This document shows positions 43,956 through 53,751 of a stretch of 64,000 bases of DNA, in pieces; the first letter of the stretch is position 1, and each line of letters starts with the position of its first letter. This DNA is from Acidimicrobiia bacterium. Lineage in GTDB: Bacteria; Actinomycetota; Acidimicrobiia; Acidimicrobiales; Poriferisodalaceae. Location: contig JAJEEO010000006.1 in assembly GCA_022820925.1 (NCBI GenBank), forward strand, positions 186,001-250,000, read 5' to 3'. The position numbers were made by a program, and so were the translations under genes. The notes beneath the pieces were generated by a model, which worked only from the letters and a program-made list of their open reading frames with translations, ran no database searches and was not told the origin of the DNA.

Positions 43956-43984
43956 TTGGGGCAGTGGGGGACCCTCGGTAGGCT
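43956..43984 (+). promoter_or_regulatory. Promoter for rplC and the S10-spc genes
   Basis: TTGGGG (43956-43961) and TAGGCT (43979-43984) with a 17-base spacer. This gives the ribosomal genes their own promoter downstream of the inserted block and predicts a leader of about 190 bases, long enough for autogenous control, though no known leader element was recognised in it. Confidence 0.6.
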
Positions 43985-44183
43985 GCTTCATTCGCGGTGC
44001 AGGACGGTCTGCGCCGAATTGACGTCCGGCAAGGCCGGATGCCTCCCCGCAACGGGTCGGGTGTTCGGAACCGGTCGGCACAACCTCCAGAACCGCTCCG
44101 CCGGCACAGCCGTGCGGAGCGTTCGCATGGCGGCCCGCTCTGCGGGCAGCGAGATGCACGGCGAAGGCACGAGAGAGACGTCC

Positions 44184-44846
44184 ATGGCGAACAAGGCGCT
44201 GGTCGCCACCAAAGTCGGCATGACACAGCTCTGGGACGACGACAACCGCGTCGTCCCGGTCACCGTTCTGCGCGTCGACGATTGCCGGGTCACTCAGGTC
44301 CGCACCACCGAGCAGGACGGCTACACCGCGGTGCAGGTCACCTATGGCCACCGCGAGGCCCGCAAGGTCAACAAGCCCATCAACGGTCACTACGAGCGAG
44401 CCGGGATCGATCCTGGCGTACGGCTCGTAGAGCTGCGGCTCGACGATGTGAGCGAAGTACCGGTCGGCACCGAATTGGGTGCCGACCTTTTCAGTCCTGG
44501 GGAGCTTGTCGATGTGACCGCCACCTCCAAGGGCAAGGGCTTCGCCGGCACCATGAAGCGGCATAACTTCTCGGGCCAGCGCGCCAGCCATGGTGCGCAC
44601 CGGGTCCACCGGGCCCCCGGCGCCATCGGCGCCTGCGCCACGCCCTCACGGGTGTTCAAAGGCACCCGCATGGCCGGCCGCATGGGCGGGGAGAAGGTCA
44701 CCACGCTCAACCTCGCAGTGGTCGAGGCCGACGCCGAGCGAGGCCTGCTGCTGGTGCGCGGCTCGGTCCCGGGGCCCAAGGGCGGCACCGTCATCGTCCG
44801 CAATGCGGTCAAGGCGTCCGCGAACCAGGCGCCGGCAGAGGTCTGA
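44184..44846 (+). CDS. rplC: 50S ribosomal protein L3
   Basis: A 220-residue protein near the peptidyl transferase centre. It begins [17 protein letters not shown] and contains [16 protein letters not shown] (with the Gln-methylation-type loop nearby, [13 protein letters not shown]) and [14 protein letters not shown]. The start at 44184 is set by homology. Here it is the first gene of the S10-type operon because rpsJ is elsewhere. Confidence 0.97.
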   Translation: MANKALVATKVGMTQLWDDDNRVVPVTVLRVDDCRVTQVRTTEQDGYTAVQVTYGHREARKVNKPINGHYERAGIDPGVRLVELRLDDVSEVPVGTELGADLFSPGELVDVTATSKGKGFAGTMKRHNFSGQRASHGAHRVHRAPGAIGACATPSRVFKGTRMAGRMGGEKVTTLNLAVVEADAERGLLLVRGSVPGPKGGTVIVRNAVKASANQAPAEV

Positions 44847-44856
44847 GGCGGTTGCT

Positions 44857-45513
44857 ATGACGCTCACGCTCGACGTTCGCACCCCCGACGGCGGAACCGC
44901 CGGCACCGTCGAACTCGACGAAGCCATCTTCGGCATCGAGCCGAACATGGCGGCGCTGCACCAGGCCGTCACTGCACAGCGGGCTGCCCGCCGCAGCGGT
45001 TCTCACAGCACCCTGACCCGTGCCGAGGTGCGGGGCGGCGGTGCCAAGCCGTGGCGCCAGAAGGGCACCGGCCGGGCTCGACACGGCTCGATCCGCTCGC
45101 CGCAGTGGGTCGGCGGCGGCATCGCCCACGGGCCCAAGCCGCGCGATTACCGCCAGAAGGTGAATCGCAAGACGGTGCGGCTCGCGCTGCGCTCGGCGCT
45201 CAGCGACCGGGCTCGCAGCGAGCGCGTCATGGTCATCGACGAGTGGCGCTTTGCCCAGCCCCGCACGAAAGACGCGATCGCAGTGCTCGAGAACCTGTCC
45301 CTGTCGGGGCAGGTTCTGCTCGTTCTGGGTGACAGCGACGCGCACCGCACCGCCGGCCGCAGCTTCCGCAATCTGCCCGACGTCAGCGCGGTCAGCCCAT
45401 CCGAGCTGAACGCCTACGACATCCTGCGCTCGGACTGGCTGGTCTTCACGTCGGACACGCTGCCGTCGAGTGCCGATCCCGCCGACGCCGAGACCGAGGG
45501 GGCGGCAGAGTGA
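44857..45513 (+). CDS. rplD: 50S ribosomal protein L4
   Basis: A 218-residue protein that lines the exit tunnel. The tunnel loop is clear: [20 protein letters not shown] and [20 protein letters not shown]. The C-terminal tail ([14 protein letters not shown]) is acidic. In E. coli L4 represses the S10 operon; no evidence here. ATG 44857 is set by homology; its stop overlaps rplW by 4 bases. Confidence 0.96.
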   Translation: MTLTLDVRTPDGGTAGTVELDEAIFGIEPNMAALHQAVTAQRAARRSGSHSTLTRAEVRGGGAKPWRQKGTGRARHGSIRSPQWVGGGIAHGPKPRDYRQKVNRKTVRLALRSALSDRARSERVMVIDEWRFAQPRTKDAIAVLENLSLSGQVLLVLGDSDAHRTAGRSFRNLPDVSAVSPSELNAYDILRSDWLVFTSDTLPSSADPADAETEGAAE

Positions 45514-45800
45514 AGGACCCCCGCGACGTGCTGATCGCGCCGGTCATCTCTGAGAAGTCGTACGACTTTCTCGAAGAGGGCATCTACGTGTTCCGCGTGC
45601 ATCCCTCGGCGAGCAAGCCCGAGATCCGCCAAGCGGTCGAGTCGATCTTCGACGTCAAGGTCGCCAAGGTCAACACGCTCAACCGCAAGGGCAAGAAGCG
45701 GCGCAACCGGCGCAACAACACCGTCGGCAAGCGGTCGGACACCAAGCGGGCCATCGTCACCCTCGTCGAGGGCGACTTGATCCAGATCTTCAACTCGTAG
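45510..45800 (+). CDS. rplW: 50S ribosomal protein L23
   Basis: A 96-residue exit-site protein that docks trigger factor and SRP. It shows [36 protein letters not shown] and [19 protein letters not shown] start inside the rplD stop (GTGA). Confidence 0.96.
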   Translation: MKDPRDVLIAPVISEKSYDFLEEGIYVFRVHPSASKPEIRQAVESIFDVKVAKVNTLNRKGKKRRNRRNNTVGKRSDTKRAIVTLVEGDLIQIFNS

Positions 45801-45808
45801 GACTGCTG

Positions 45809-46645
45809 ATGGGCATTCGAGTACGCAAGCCGACGAGTCCCGGGCGAAGGTTCCAGACGGTCTCGGATTTCGCCGATCTCACGGCGTCCAAGCCCGAGCG
45901 TTCCCTCATCGCCAAGCAGCACTCCACCGGCGGGCGCAACAACTACGGCCGCAAGACCTCCCGCCATCGCGGGGGCGGCCACAAGCAGCGCTACCGCGTG
46001 ATCGATTTCCGCCGCAACAAGGACGGGGTGCCCGCCACGGTCGCCACGATCGAGTACGACCCCAACCGCAACGCACGCATCGCACTGCTGCACTACCACG
46101 ACGGCGAGAAGCGCTACATCCTGGCGCCCGCCGGAATCGAGGTGGGCGACAAGCTGGCCAACGGTTCAGGAGCCGAAGTGCGAGTCGGCAATGCCATGCC
46201 GCTGCGCTACGTGCCGGTCGGCACCACCGTGCACAATGTGGAGCTGAAGCCGGGAGGCGGCGGCCGCATGGCCCGCTCGGCTGGTTCCAGCGTGCAGCTC
46301 GTGGCCAAGGAGGGTGCGTATGCCACCCTGCGGCTGCCCTCCACGGAGATGCGCCGGGTGCCGATCGACTGCCGCGCCACCATCGGCTCGGTCGGCAACG
46401 CCGAGGCCGATCTCGTCAAGATCGGCAAGGCGGGCCGCAATCGCTACAAGGGGGTTCGCCCCCAGACCCGGGGCGTGGCCATGAACCCCGTCGACCACCC
46501 CTTGGGCGGCGGCGAGGGCAAGTCCTCCGGCGGCCGTCACCCGGTATCGCCCTGGGGCAAGCCCGAGGGCCGCACCCGCTCGAAGAACCGCAAGTCCAAC
46601 GACCTCATCGTCCGTCGTCGCCGGACACGAGGGTCCCGGAGGTAG
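45809..46645 (+). CDS. rplB: 50S ribosomal protein L2
   Basis: A 278-residue protein needed for subunit joining and peptidyl transfer. It shows [19 protein letters not shown], a conserved core [20 protein letters not shown] and the C-terminal [13 protein letters not shown] with the conserved His. Length is normal. It lies 8 bases after rplW and 4 before rpsS. Confidence 0.98.
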   Translation: MGIRVRKPTSPGRRFQTVSDFADLTASKPERSLIAKQHSTGGRNNYGRKTSRHRGGGHKQRYRVIDFRRNKDGVPATVATIEYDPNRNARIALLHYHDGEKRYILAPAGIEVGDKLANGSGAEVRVGNAMPLRYVPVGTTVHNVELKPGGGGRMARSAGSSVQLVAKEGAYATLRLPSTEMRRVPIDCRATIGSVGNAEADLVKIGKAGRNRYKGVRPQTRGVAMNPVDHPLGGGEGKSSGGRHPVSPWGKPEGRTRSKNRKSNDLIVRRRRTRGSRR

Positions 46646-46649
46646 AGCG

Positions 46650-46928
46650 ATGCCGCGCAGTCTCAAGAAGGGCCCGTTCGTCGACGACCACCTGCTGTCA
46701 AAGGTGGACGAGTTGAACGAGAGCGGCGAGCGCAAGGTCATCAAGACGTGGAGCCGGCGCTCCACGATCATCCCCGAGATGATCGGCCACACCATTGCCG
46801 TGCACGACGGGCGCAAGCACCTGCCGGTGTACGTCACCGAGTCCATGGTGGGCCACAAGCTGGGCGAGTTCGCGCCGACGCGGACGTTCAAGTTCCACGC
46901 CGGCCAGGAGCGAGGGGGCCGACGATGA
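46650..46928 (+). CDS. rpsS: 30S ribosomal protein S19
   Basis: A 92-residue head protein beginning [15 protein letters not shown], with [20 protein letters not shown] and [15 protein letters not shown]. Its stop overlaps the rplV start (ATGA). Confidence 0.97.
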   Translation: MPRSLKKGPFVDDHLLSKVDELNESGERKVIKTWSRRSTIIPEMIGHTIAVHDGRKHLPVYVTESMVGHKLGEFAPTRTFKFHAGQERGGRR

Positions 46929-47632
46929 GCGGTCTCATCGACCTTGACGTCATCGCAGGGGCCAAAGCGACGCTTCGATACGGCCGGCTGTCGGCGTCCA
47001 AGGCCCGGGTGGTGCTCAATCTCATCCGCGACGAAGACCTGGCCCTGGCTCGCGACCGGCTGCGATTCTGCGAGCGCGGCGCTGCCGAAGTGGTGTCCAA
47101 GGTGCTCGAGAGCGCCGTGGCGAACGCCACCAACAACGAACAACTCGACGCTGACGAGCTGTATGTGGCTGAATGCTGGGCCGACGAGGGACCGGTGCTG
47201 AAGCGCTGGCGCCCGCGGGCACGCGGACGAGCCACGCGCATCCACAAGCAGACCTGTCACATCACAGTGATCGTTGCGCAGCTCAGCCCCGAGGAGCTCG
47301 AGATGCGTGAGGCCCGCTTGGCCGCCTCGGGCTCGCAGACCGCCGCGGCGGCTCGCGCGGCACGTGTGGCCGCCAGCCGTGCAGCCGAAACGGGCGACGA
47401 CGAGCCCGACATCGAGGCAGAACTCGATGAAGCAGCGGTTGTCGAGGCGGACGAGGCGGCCGAAGCGGTCGATTCACCAGATCCAGCCGCGGTCGACGAG
47501 GCAGCCGGCGCCGATGCAGCCGCCGAGGACGAGGCCGTTGCCGAGGACGAGGCCGAATCACACCAAGCCAGCGATATCAGCGGGGACGATGCCGCTGACC
47601 CCGAAGCTGACGACCCCGAAGAAAAGAACTGA
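46925..47632 (+). CDS. rplV: 50S ribosomal protein L22 with long acidic C-terminal extension
   Basis: A 235-residue protein, about twice the usual length. Residues 1-122 are a normal L22 core that reaches into the exit tunnel ([60 protein letters not shown]). From about residue 130 onward there is a low-complexity tail of Ala, Glu and Asp with almost no basic residues. It ends in [10 protein letters not shown]. The tail is in frame, has the same base composition and runs to 2 bases before rpsC, so it is not an error of frame. Function unknown. Confidence 0.95.
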   Translation: MSGLIDLDVIAGAKATLRYGRLSASKARVVLNLIRDEDLALARDRLRFCERGAAEVVSKVLESAVANATNNEQLDADELYVAECWADEGPVLKRWRPRARGRATRIHKQTCHITVIVAQLSPEELEMREARLAASGSQTAAAARAARVAASRAAETGDDEPDIEAELDEAAVVEADEAAEAVDSPDPAAVDEAAGADAAAEDEAVAEDEAESHQASDISGDDAADPEADDPEEKN

Positions 47633-47634
47633 TC

Positions 47635-48522
47635 ATGGGTCAGAAGGTCAACCCGTACGGTTTCCGCTTGGGAATCACCACCGATTGGAAGTCGCGCTGG
47701 TACGCCGACAAGGAGTACCAGGACTACCTCATCGAGGATTGGAAGATCCGCGACTTCCTGCGGACTGAGCTGCCGCATGCAGCCATCAGCCGCATCGAGG
47801 TGGAGCGCACCCGGGATCGCCTGCGGGTTGACGTGCACACCGCCCGTCCCGGCATCGTCATCGGGCGCCGCGGGAGCGAGGCCGACCGTCTGCGCACCAA
47901 GCTCGGCAAGATCTCCGGCAATCCCAAGGTGCAGCTCAACATCCAGGAGATCAAACAGCCCGAGCTGGAAGCAGCGCTCATCGCCCAGGGGGTGGCAGAT
48001 CAGCTCGCCGGCCGCGTCGCGTTCCGCCGGGCCATGAAGCGTGCCGTGCAGAACGCGCAGAAGGCGGGCGCGCTCGGCATCCGGGTGCAGTGCTCAGGCC
48101 GGCTCGGCGGCTCCGAGATGGCCCGTACCGAGTGGTACCGCGAGGGCCGCGTGCCGCTGCACACGCTGCGTGCCGACATCGATTACGGCTTCCGCGAGGC
48201 CCGTACCACCGCGGGGCGCATCGGCGTCAAGGTGTGGCTCTACAAGGGCGACATCCTTCCCTACAAGGTGTCCTCCGACGAGCGCATTCACCGCGAGGCC
48301 GCCATGGCAACCGGGCAGACCTCCGGCGACGGCGCACCTCCCGCAGGCGTCGTGACATCGGCCGGCCGGCGCAACGATCTCGATGAGCTGCCCGAAGAAC
48401 CGGTCCCGCTGCTGCGTGAGGCCGACCCCGAATTCGAGCGCCTGCTCGAAGAGGAAGAGCAGATCGAGCGGGCCACGCGCGATCAGTCCCAGACGCCCAA
48501 CTTCAGGCCGGGAGACGACTGA
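47635..48522 (+). CDS. rpsC: 30S ribosomal protein S3
   Basis: A 295-residue mRNA-entry protein. It has [20 protein letters not shown], the KH domain ([17 protein letters not shown]) and the C-terminal domain ([38 protein letters not shown]). Residues 225-295 form an acidic, Arg/Glu-rich tail longer than in most bacteria, though actinobacteria often have such tails. Its stop overlaps rplP by one base. Confidence 0.97.
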   Translation: MGQKVNPYGFRLGITTDWKSRWYADKEYQDYLIEDWKIRDFLRTELPHAAISRIEVERTRDRLRVDVHTARPGIVIGRRGSEADRLRTKLGKISGNPKVQLNIQEIKQPELEAALIAQGVADQLAGRVAFRRAMKRAVQNAQKAGALGIRVQCSGRLGGSEMARTEWYREGRVPLHTLRADIDYGFREARTTAGRIGVKVWLYKGDILPYKVSSDERIHREAAMATGQTSGDGAPPAGVVTSAGRRNDLDELPEEPVPLLREADPEFERLLEEEEQIERATRDQSQTPNFRPGDD

Positions 48523-48938
48523 TGCTGATGCCTCGCAAGGTGAAGCACCGCAAGGCGCATCGCGGCCGCATGAAGGGCCGCACCAAGGGCGGCACGGCCG
48601 TGCACTTCGGCGACTACGGCATCCAGGCGCTCGAGCCAGGCTGGATCACGGCCCGCCAGATCGAGGCGGCTCGTATCGCCATGACCCGCCATGTCAAGCG
48701 CGGCGGCAAGGTGTGGATCAACATCTTTCCCGACAAGCCGGTGACCGCAAAACCCGCGGAGACCCGCATGGGGTCCGGCAAGGGCAACCCGGAAAAGTGG
48801 GTTGCGGTGGTGAAGCCGGGTCGGGTGATGTTCGAGCTGGGCGGCGTGAACGCCGAGCTGGCTCGCGGCGCCATGGAGCGCGCCATCCAGAAGCTGCCCG
48901 TGCGGGCACGTGTGATCTCGCGAGAGGAGGCCATCTGA
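48522..48938 (+). CDS. rplP: 50S ribosomal protein L16
   Basis: A 138-residue protein of the A-site region: [58 protein letters not shown] 48522 shares a base with the rpsC stop; an ATG two codons later is equally possible. Confidence 0.97.
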   Translation: MLMPRKVKHRKAHRGRMKGRTKGGTAVHFGDYGIQALEPGWITARQIEAARIAMTRHVKRGGKVWINIFPDKPVTAKPAETRMGSGKGNPEKWVAVVKPGRVMFELGGVNAELARGAMERAIQKLPVRARVISREEAI

Positions 48939-49204
48939 TGGCCAAGGCCGCGACGCTTCGCACGCTGTCTGACGACCAGCTGCTCGACGAGCTCGAGAGC
49001 GCCCGCCAGGAGCTGTTCAACCTGCGGTTCGCATTCGCCACCGGGCAGCTCGACAACTCAGCGCAGATGTCCGCGACCCGGCGTGACATCGCACGCATTC
49101 ACACAGTGCTGCGTGAGCGTGAGATCGCTGCCGCCGACGCGCTGGCCGGCGCCTCGCAGGGCTCGGCCGGAGTCGACACTGCGGAGACAGGAGACCCCTC
49201 ATGA
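48938..49204 (+). CDS. rpmC: 50S ribosomal protein L29
   Basis: An 88-residue exit-site protein with helix TLRTLSDDQLLDELESARQE and ELFNLRFAFATGQLDNSAQM. The C-terminal 20 residues (ADALAGASQGSAG and on) extend beyond the usual 65-75. Starts within the rplP stop and ends overlapping rpsQ. Confidence 0.95.
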   Translation: MAKAATLRTLSDDQLLDELESARQELFNLRFAFATGQLDNSAQMSATRRDIARIHTVLREREIAAADALAGASQGSAGVDTAETGDPS

Positions 49205-49479
49205 ACACAGAGTCGGCACCTGACGCTGAGCGCAACCGGCGCAAGATCCGTGAGGGCATCGTCACCTCCACCAAGATGGACCGCACCGCAGTGGTCGCGG
49301 TGATCGAGCGCGTGCGCCACCCCCGCTACTTCAAGACCGTTCAGCGCACGAAGAAGCTCTACGTCCACGACCCCGACCGAGACACGCGTCCGGGTGACCG
49401 GGTGCGCGTCATGGAGACCCGCCCGATCTCGAAGACCAAGCGCTGGCGCCTGGTGGAGATCACCGAGCGGGCCCGCTGA
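49201..49479 (+). CDS. rpsQ: 30S ribosomal protein S17
   Basis: A 92-residue OB-fold protein: RKIREGIVTSTKMDRTAVVA, RHPRYFKTVQRTKKLYVHDP and ETRPISKTKRWRLVEITERA. Start overlaps the rpmC stop by 4 bases. Last gene before the spc-type part. Confidence 0.97.
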   Translation: MNTESAPDAERNRRKIREGIVTSTKMDRTAVVAVIERVRHPRYFKTVQRTKKLYVHDPDRDTRPGDRVRVMETRPISKTKRWRLVEITERAR

Positions 49480-49509
49480 GCGCCGGGCCAGAGAAGAACT
49501 GCGTACCTG

Positions 49510-49878
49510 ATGATCCAGCAAGAATCCCGACTCAAAGTCGCCGACAACTCGGGTGCCCGCGAGGTGCTGTGCATCCGCGTGCTCGGCGGCACGGGTCGTC
49601 GTTACGCCTCCATCGGCGATGTGTTCATCGCCACCGTGAAGGACGCGATTCCCGGTGCCTCGGTGCGCAAAGGCGACGTGGTGCGCTGCGTCGTGGTGCG
49701 CACTCGCAAGGAGCGCCGCCGTCCCGACGGCAGCTACATCCGCTTCGACGAGAACGCTGCCGTGCTCGTCGACGACAACCGCCAGCCGCGGGGCACCCGC
49801 ATCTTCGGCCCCGTCGGCCGCGAGCTGCGCGACAAGCGTTTCATGCGCATCGTGTCGCTTGCGCCAGAGGTCCTCTGA
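49510..49878 (+). CDS. rplN: 50S ribosomal protein L14
   Basis: A 122-residue interface protein beginning [20 protein letters not shown], with [17 protein letters not shown] and [18 protein letters not shown]. Length and motifs are exact for the family. Confidence 0.98.
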   Translation: MIQQESRLKVADNSGAREVLCIRVLGGTGRRYASIGDVFIATVKDAIPGASVRKGDVVRCVVVRTRKERRRPDGSYIRFDENAAVLVDDNRQPRGTRIFGPVGRELRDKRFMRIVSLAPEVL

Positions 49879-49888
49879 GGGAGTGGAG

Positions 49889-50230
49889 ATGTCACGTCAG
49901 CGAAACCAGCTGCCCCGGCTGCGAGTCCGCAAGGGCGACACCGTGCGCGTGATGGCTGGCCCCGACAAGGGCCGTGAGGGCGAGGTCGTCTCGGTCGACC
50001 CGCTGCGGCGCCGCCTCACGGTGGAGGGCGTGAACGTCGGCCACAAGCACCAGCGCCCCTCCCAGCAGAACCAGGAAGGCCAGATCATCGACTACCTGCT
50101 GCCGATCGACGTGTCGAACGTCGCGGTCGTGTGCCCCCGCACGGGCCAGCCAGGTCGGGTCGGGTTCCGTCTCGAAGGCGAACGCAAGGTGCGCTACCAC
50201 CGGGCTTCTGGGGAGGAACTGCCGTCATGA
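49889..50230 (+). CDS. rplX: 50S ribosomal protein L24
   Basis: A 113-residue assembly-initiator protein with the KOW motif [19 protein letters not shown], then [20 protein letters not shown] and [21 protein letters not shown] 49889 follows GGGAGTGGAG; the frame is open upstream through rplN antisense composition but that part is not used. Stop overlaps rplE by 4 bases. Confidence 0.96.
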   Translation: MSRQRNQLPRLRVRKGDTVRVMAGPDKGREGEVVSVDPLRRRLTVEGVNVGHKHQRPSQQNQEGQIIDYLLPIDVSNVAVVCPRTGQPGRVGFRLEGERKVRYHRASGEELPS

Positions 50231-50826
50231 GCGTGACAGAAGCTCCCGAGGCCGCCAACCCGCCGGCGCGGCCCGAGCCGCGGATGAAGGTGCTCTACCG
50301 AGACTCCGTGCGCGCCCAGCTCCAGCAAGATCTGGGGCTCGGAAACATCATGCAGGTGCCCGCGCTCAGCAAGATCAGCGTCAACATGGGCGTCGGCGCG
50401 GCACTCACGAACCGGGGCCTGCTCGAAGGCGCCATCGACGACCTCAGCCGCATCTGCGGCCAGCGACCGGCGATCACCCGGGCCAAGCGCTCGATCGCAG
50501 GGTTCAAGCTGCGCGAGGGCAACGCCATCGGCGCCCGCGTGACGCTCCGCCGCGATCGCATGTGGGAGTTCTACGACCGGCTCGTGTCGCTGGCGATCCC
50601 GCGCATCCGGGACTTCCGCGGTCTGTCGCCGCGCAGCTTCGACGGGCACGGCAACTACACGTTCGGCATCACCGAACAGCTGGTCTTTCCGGAAATCGAT
50701 TACGACAGCGTCAACCAGATCCGGGGCATGGACATCACGCTCGTGACGTCGGCAGTCGACGACGAGGGCGGACGTGCCCTGCTCGATGCGCTCGGATTCC
50801 CATTCCGCCAGGGTCCGACCCCCTAG
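50227..50826 (+). CDS. rplE: 50S ribosomal protein L5
   Basis: A 199-residue 5S-rRNA-binding protein. After a short Ala/Pro-rich N-terminus it shows [57 protein letters not shown] and [17 protein letters not shown]. Overlaps rplX (ATGA). Confidence 0.97.
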   Translation: MSVTEAPEAANPPARPEPRMKVLYRDSVRAQLQQDLGLGNIMQVPALSKISVNMGVGAALTNRGLLEGAIDDLSRICGQRPAITRAKRSIAGFKLREGNAIGARVTLRRDRMWEFYDRLVSLAIPRIRDFRGLSPRSFDGHGNYTFGITEQLVFPEIDYDSVNQIRGMDITLVTSAVDDEGGRALLDALGFPFRQGPTP

Positions 50827-50861
50827 CACCTCACTTCACACCTCCAGAAAAGGCAGTACTG

Positions 50862-51047
50862 ATGGCCAAGAAGGCACTGATCAACAAGCAGCAGCGCACT
50901 CCCAAGTTCAAGGTGCGCGCCTATACGCGCTGTCGCGTGTGCGGTCGACCGCGGTCGGTGTACCGCAAGTTCGGGCTGTGTCGAGTGTGCCTACGAGAGA
51001 TGGTCCATGCCGGCGAGGTGCCCGGCGTGACCAAGGCCAGCTGGTGA
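50862..51047 (+). CDS. rpsN: 30S ribosomal protein S14, zinc-binding type
   Basis: A 61-residue S14 of the short, zinc-binding (type Z) form. It begins [20 protein letters not shown], keeps both CxxC pairs (TRCRVCGRP and GLCRVCLRE) and ends VPGVTKASW. The frame upstream is open but belongs to rplE in another frame. ATG 50862. Confidence 0.96.
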   Translation: MAKKALINKQQRTPKFKVRAYTRCRVCGRPRSVYRKFGLCRVCLREMVHAGEVPGVTKASW

Positions 51048-51060
51048 AGGAGGTGCGCAC

Positions 51061-51465
51061 ATGTCGATGACCGACCCCATCGCGGACATGCTCACCCGCA
51101 TCCGCAATGCCAACCTGGTGTTCAAGGACGAGGTGGCCATGCCGTCCTCGAAGCAGAAGGAGCGCCTTGCGGCGATCCTCAAGCGCGAGGGCTACGTGAG
51201 CGATTTCAAGGTGGAAGGCTCCCATGGCAGCCCCGACCGCAAGCTCACCATCAACCTGAAGTACACGTCGGACCGGGATCGGACGATCTCGGGACTGCAG
51301 CGGGTCTCCAAGCCCGGGCTGCGCGTGTACACCAAGTCCGACAAGGTGCCCCGCGTGCTCGGCGGCCTCGGCATTGCCGTGCTGTCCACGAGCCGGGGCC
51401 TGATGACCGACCGCGAAGCCCGCCGCAACCGCATGGGCGGCGAGGTCCTCTGTTACGTCTGGTAG
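51061..51465 (+). CDS. rpsH: 30S ribosomal protein S8
   Basis: A 134-residue protein: [36 protein letters not shown] and the C-terminal [19 protein letters not shown] and [16 protein letters not shown] precedes the start. In E. coli S8 represses the spc operon. Confidence 0.98.
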   Translation: MSMTDPIADMLTRIRNANLVFKDEVAMPSSKQKERLAAILKREGYVSDFKVEGSHGSPDRKLTINLKYTSDRDRTISGLQRVSKPGLRVYTKSDKVPRVLGGLGIAVLSTSRGLMTDREARRNRMGGEVLCYVW

Positions 51466-51474
51466 GAGGCGACG

Positions 51475-52044
51475 ATGTCACGCGTGGGCAAGGCGCCCAT
51501 CTCGATCCCCGACGGGGTGACGGTGACCGCACAGCCGGCCCCTGATGCCGCCGGTGCGGGCTCTGGTGCCGTGGTGACGGTCAGCGGCCCGCAGGGTGAG
51601 CTCACCCGCGAGCTGGCCGCGGGCATCACGGTGAGCGTCGACGACGGCACCGCCACCGTGGACCGGGCCGACGACAGCCGATCGCAGAGGTCGCTGCACG
51701 GGCTCAGCCGGGCGCTCGTGGCCAACATGGTCGAAGGCGTCTCGGCGGGCTTCTCCAAGGAGCTGCAGATCGTCGGCGTCGGTTACCGGGCCGCGGCCCG
51801 CGGGCCCGCAGCGCTGGAGCTGTCGCTGGGCTTCAGCCATACGGTGCCGGTGCAGGCACCGGAGGGCATCAACTTCGAGGTGCCGAGCCAGACACAGATC
51901 ATCGTGAAGGGCATCGACAAGCAGCTCGTCGGGCAGGTCGCGGCGAACATCCGCAAGCTGCGCAAGCCCGAGCCCTACAAGGGCAAGGGCATCCGCTACG
52001 TCAACGAGCGCGTGCAGCGCAAAGCCGGAAAGGCGGCGAAGTGA
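51475..52044 (+). CDS. rplF: 50S ribosomal protein L6
   Basis: A 189-residue protein near the sarcin-ricin loop. It begins [17 protein letters not shown], contains [19 protein letters not shown] and ends with the strongly conserved [18 protein letters not shown] short Ala/Gly insertion (DAAGAGSGA) lies near residue 25. Stop overlaps rplR by 4 bases. Confidence 0.97.
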   Translation: MSRVGKAPISIPDGVTVTAQPAPDAAGAGSGAVVTVSGPQGELTRELAAGITVSVDDGTATVDRADDSRSQRSLHGLSRALVANMVEGVSAGFSKELQIVGVGYRAAARGPAALELSLGFSHTVPVQAPEGINFEVPSQTQIIVKGIDKQLVGQVAANIRKLRKPEPYKGKGIRYVNERVQRKAGKAAK

Positions 52045-52400
52045 GCGTTCCCCCCAAGGCAGCGCGACGGGCTCGACGCCGCAATCGCGTCCGCAAGCGG
52101 GTGTCAGGCACTGCCGAGCGCCCGCGCCTCGCGGTGTTCCGGTCGAACCGGCACATCAGCGCCCAGCTCATCGACGACGACGCAGGCCGCACCCTGGCAT
52201 CCGCGTCGACGCGCGAGGCCGTGCTGGCGACTGCAGGCGGCGGCAACGTATCTGCCGCCGGCGAAGTCGGACGCCTGATTGCCGAGCGCGGCGTCTCGGC
52301 CGGCACCACGACCGTGGTCTTCGACCGCGGCGGCAATCGATACCACGGCCGCGTCGCGGCCCTTGCAGATGCTGCCCGCGAGGGCGGCCTGAAGTTCTGA
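52041..52400 (+). CDS. rplR: 50S ribosomal protein L18
   Basis: A 119-residue 5S-rRNA-binding protein: [40 protein letters not shown] and [23 protein letters not shown] start inside the rplF stop (GTGA). Confidence 0.96.
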   Translation: MSVPPKAARRARRRNRVRKRVSGTAERPRLAVFRSNRHISAQLIDDDAGRTLASASTREAVLATAGGGNVSAAGEVGRLIAERGVSAGTTTVVFDRGGNRYHGRVAALADAAREGGLKF

Positions 52401-52410
52401 GGGAGAACTC

Positions 52411-53061
52411 GTGGCAGACGCACCTACGACCGAGGCTCCACGGGAGCGCGGCGCCGGCCGGCGCCCGCGCGAGCGGCAGTTCGACAACCCGCGCAACAGC
52501 GGGGACGAGGGCCTGCGCGAGTCGCGGGTCATCGACATCAACCGTGTGGCCAAGGTCGTCAAGGGCGGGCGCCGTTTCTCGTTCTCCGCGCTCGTGGTGA
52601 TCGGCGACGGCGCCGGCCGGGTGGGCCTGGGCTACGGCAAGGCGAAGGAAGTGCCGCTGGCCATTCAGAAGGGCACCGAGGAGGCGCGCAAGAGCCTGTT
52701 CGACGTGCCGCTGGCCGGCTCCACGATCATCCATCCCGTGCTGGGCGTGATGGGCGCCGGCAAGGTGCTGCTGCAGCCCGCCGCGCCTGGTACCGGCGTC
52801 ATCGCCGGCGGCGCAGCGCGGGCGATCCTGGAGGAGGCGGGCATCAGCGACGTGCTGGCCAAGTCCTTGGGTTCGTCCAACCACATCAATGTGGCCCGCG
52901 CGACGATCGCCGGGCTGGCTGCGCTGAAGCGACCCGACGAGGTCGCCAAGCTGCGCGGGCTGTCGGCCGAGGAGTGCATCCCCGCCGGCTTGCTGGAGGC
53001 CTACCGCGAGACCGAGCGCACTCGCAAGCTGACCGATTCGGACGTGGGAGCGCACACATGA
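52411..53061 (+). CDS. rpsE: 30S ribosomal protein S5
   Basis: A 216-residue accuracy protein. The first 45 residues are an Arg/Glu/Pro-rich extension. The core has [53 protein letters not shown] and [19 protein letters not shown] start; stop overlaps rpmD by 4 bases. Confidence 0.97.
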   Translation: MADAPTTEAPRERGAGRRPRERQFDNPRNSGDEGLRESRVIDINRVAKVVKGGRRFSFSALVVIGDGAGRVGLGYGKAKEVPLAIQKGTEEARKSLFDVPLAGSTIIHPVLGVMGAGKVLLQPAAPGTGVIAGGAARAILEEAGISDVLAKSLGSSNHINVARATIAGLAALKRPDEVAKLRGLSAEECIPAGLLEAYRETERTRKLTDSDVGAHT

Positions 53062-53267
53062 CCCAGATCGTCGTGACTCAGGTGCGTTCGGCCATCGGGG
53101 CCAAGCCCAAGGCGCGTGGCGCCCTGCGGGCCCTCGGGCTCGGGAAGATCGGCCGCAGCCATACCCTTCCTGACCGACCCGAGATCCGCGGCATGCTGCG
53201 CAAGGTCAGCCACTTGATCACCGTTCACGAGATTCCAGGGGAGGTCGGCGATGCTGAAACTGCATGA
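53058..53267 (+). CDS. rpmD: 50S ribosomal protein L30
   Basis: A 69-residue protein: [37 protein letters not shown] and a C-terminal VSHLITVHE. It overlaps rpsE by 4 bases at its start and rplO by 17 bases at its end. Confidence 0.95.
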   Translation: MTQIVVTQVRSAIGAKPKARGALRALGLGKIGRSHTLPDRPEIRGMLRKVSHLITVHEIPGEVGDAETA

Positions 53268-53742
53268 CCTGACCCCGCCGCCGGGTGCGAGGCGCAAGCG
53301 CAAGCGGGTGGCCCGCGGCACAGGCGGCAAGGGCGGCAAGACCGCAGGCCGCGGCACCAAGGGCACCCGGGCACGGGGGACCGTGCCGGTCTGGTACGAA
53401 GGCGGCCAGCTGCCGCTGCAGGTCCGCCTTCCCAAGCGGAAGGGCTTCACGAACCCGTTCCGGGTGGCCTACCAGCCGGTGAACCTTGACACGCTTGATG
53501 CGTGCGGCCTCGACGACATCACGCCTGAGGCACTGCTGGGCCGTGGGTTGGTATCGGCGGGCTCGATGGTCAAGGTGCTCGGCCGCGGCGAGATCACCCG
53601 GCCGATCACGGTGAAGGCTCACGCAGCCTCCGCCTCGGCCCGTGCGGCTATCGAGGGCGCCGGGGGCAGCATCGAGATCCTGCCGCCCACATTCAAGGGC
53701 CCGCGGCCAGCCGCTCAGGGCAACCAGCACACCAATCGCTAG
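53251..53742 (+). CDS. rplO: 50S ribosomal protein L15
   Basis: A 163-residue protein with the Gly/Lys/Arg-rich start ([36 protein letters not shown]) and PVWYEGGQLPLQVRLPKRKG. The C-terminal half (VSAGSMVKVLGRGEITRP, IEGAGGSIEIL) is standard. Starts inside rpmD. Confidence 0.97.
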   Translation: MLKLHDLTPPPGARRKRKRVARGTGGKGGKTAGRGTKGTRARGTVPVWYEGGQLPLQVRLPKRKGFTNPFRVAYQPVNLDTLDACGLDDITPEALLGRGLVSAGSMVKVLGRGEITRPITVKAHAASASARAAIEGAGGSIEILPPTFKGPRPAAQGNQHTNR

Positions 53743-53751
53743 GGGCTCGTC

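Noticed and set aside
51475..51475. An empty placeholder row in the feature list just before rplF
   Set aside because: It was entered with confidence 0 and invalid end coordinate and describes nothing; use the rplF entry at 51475-52044.
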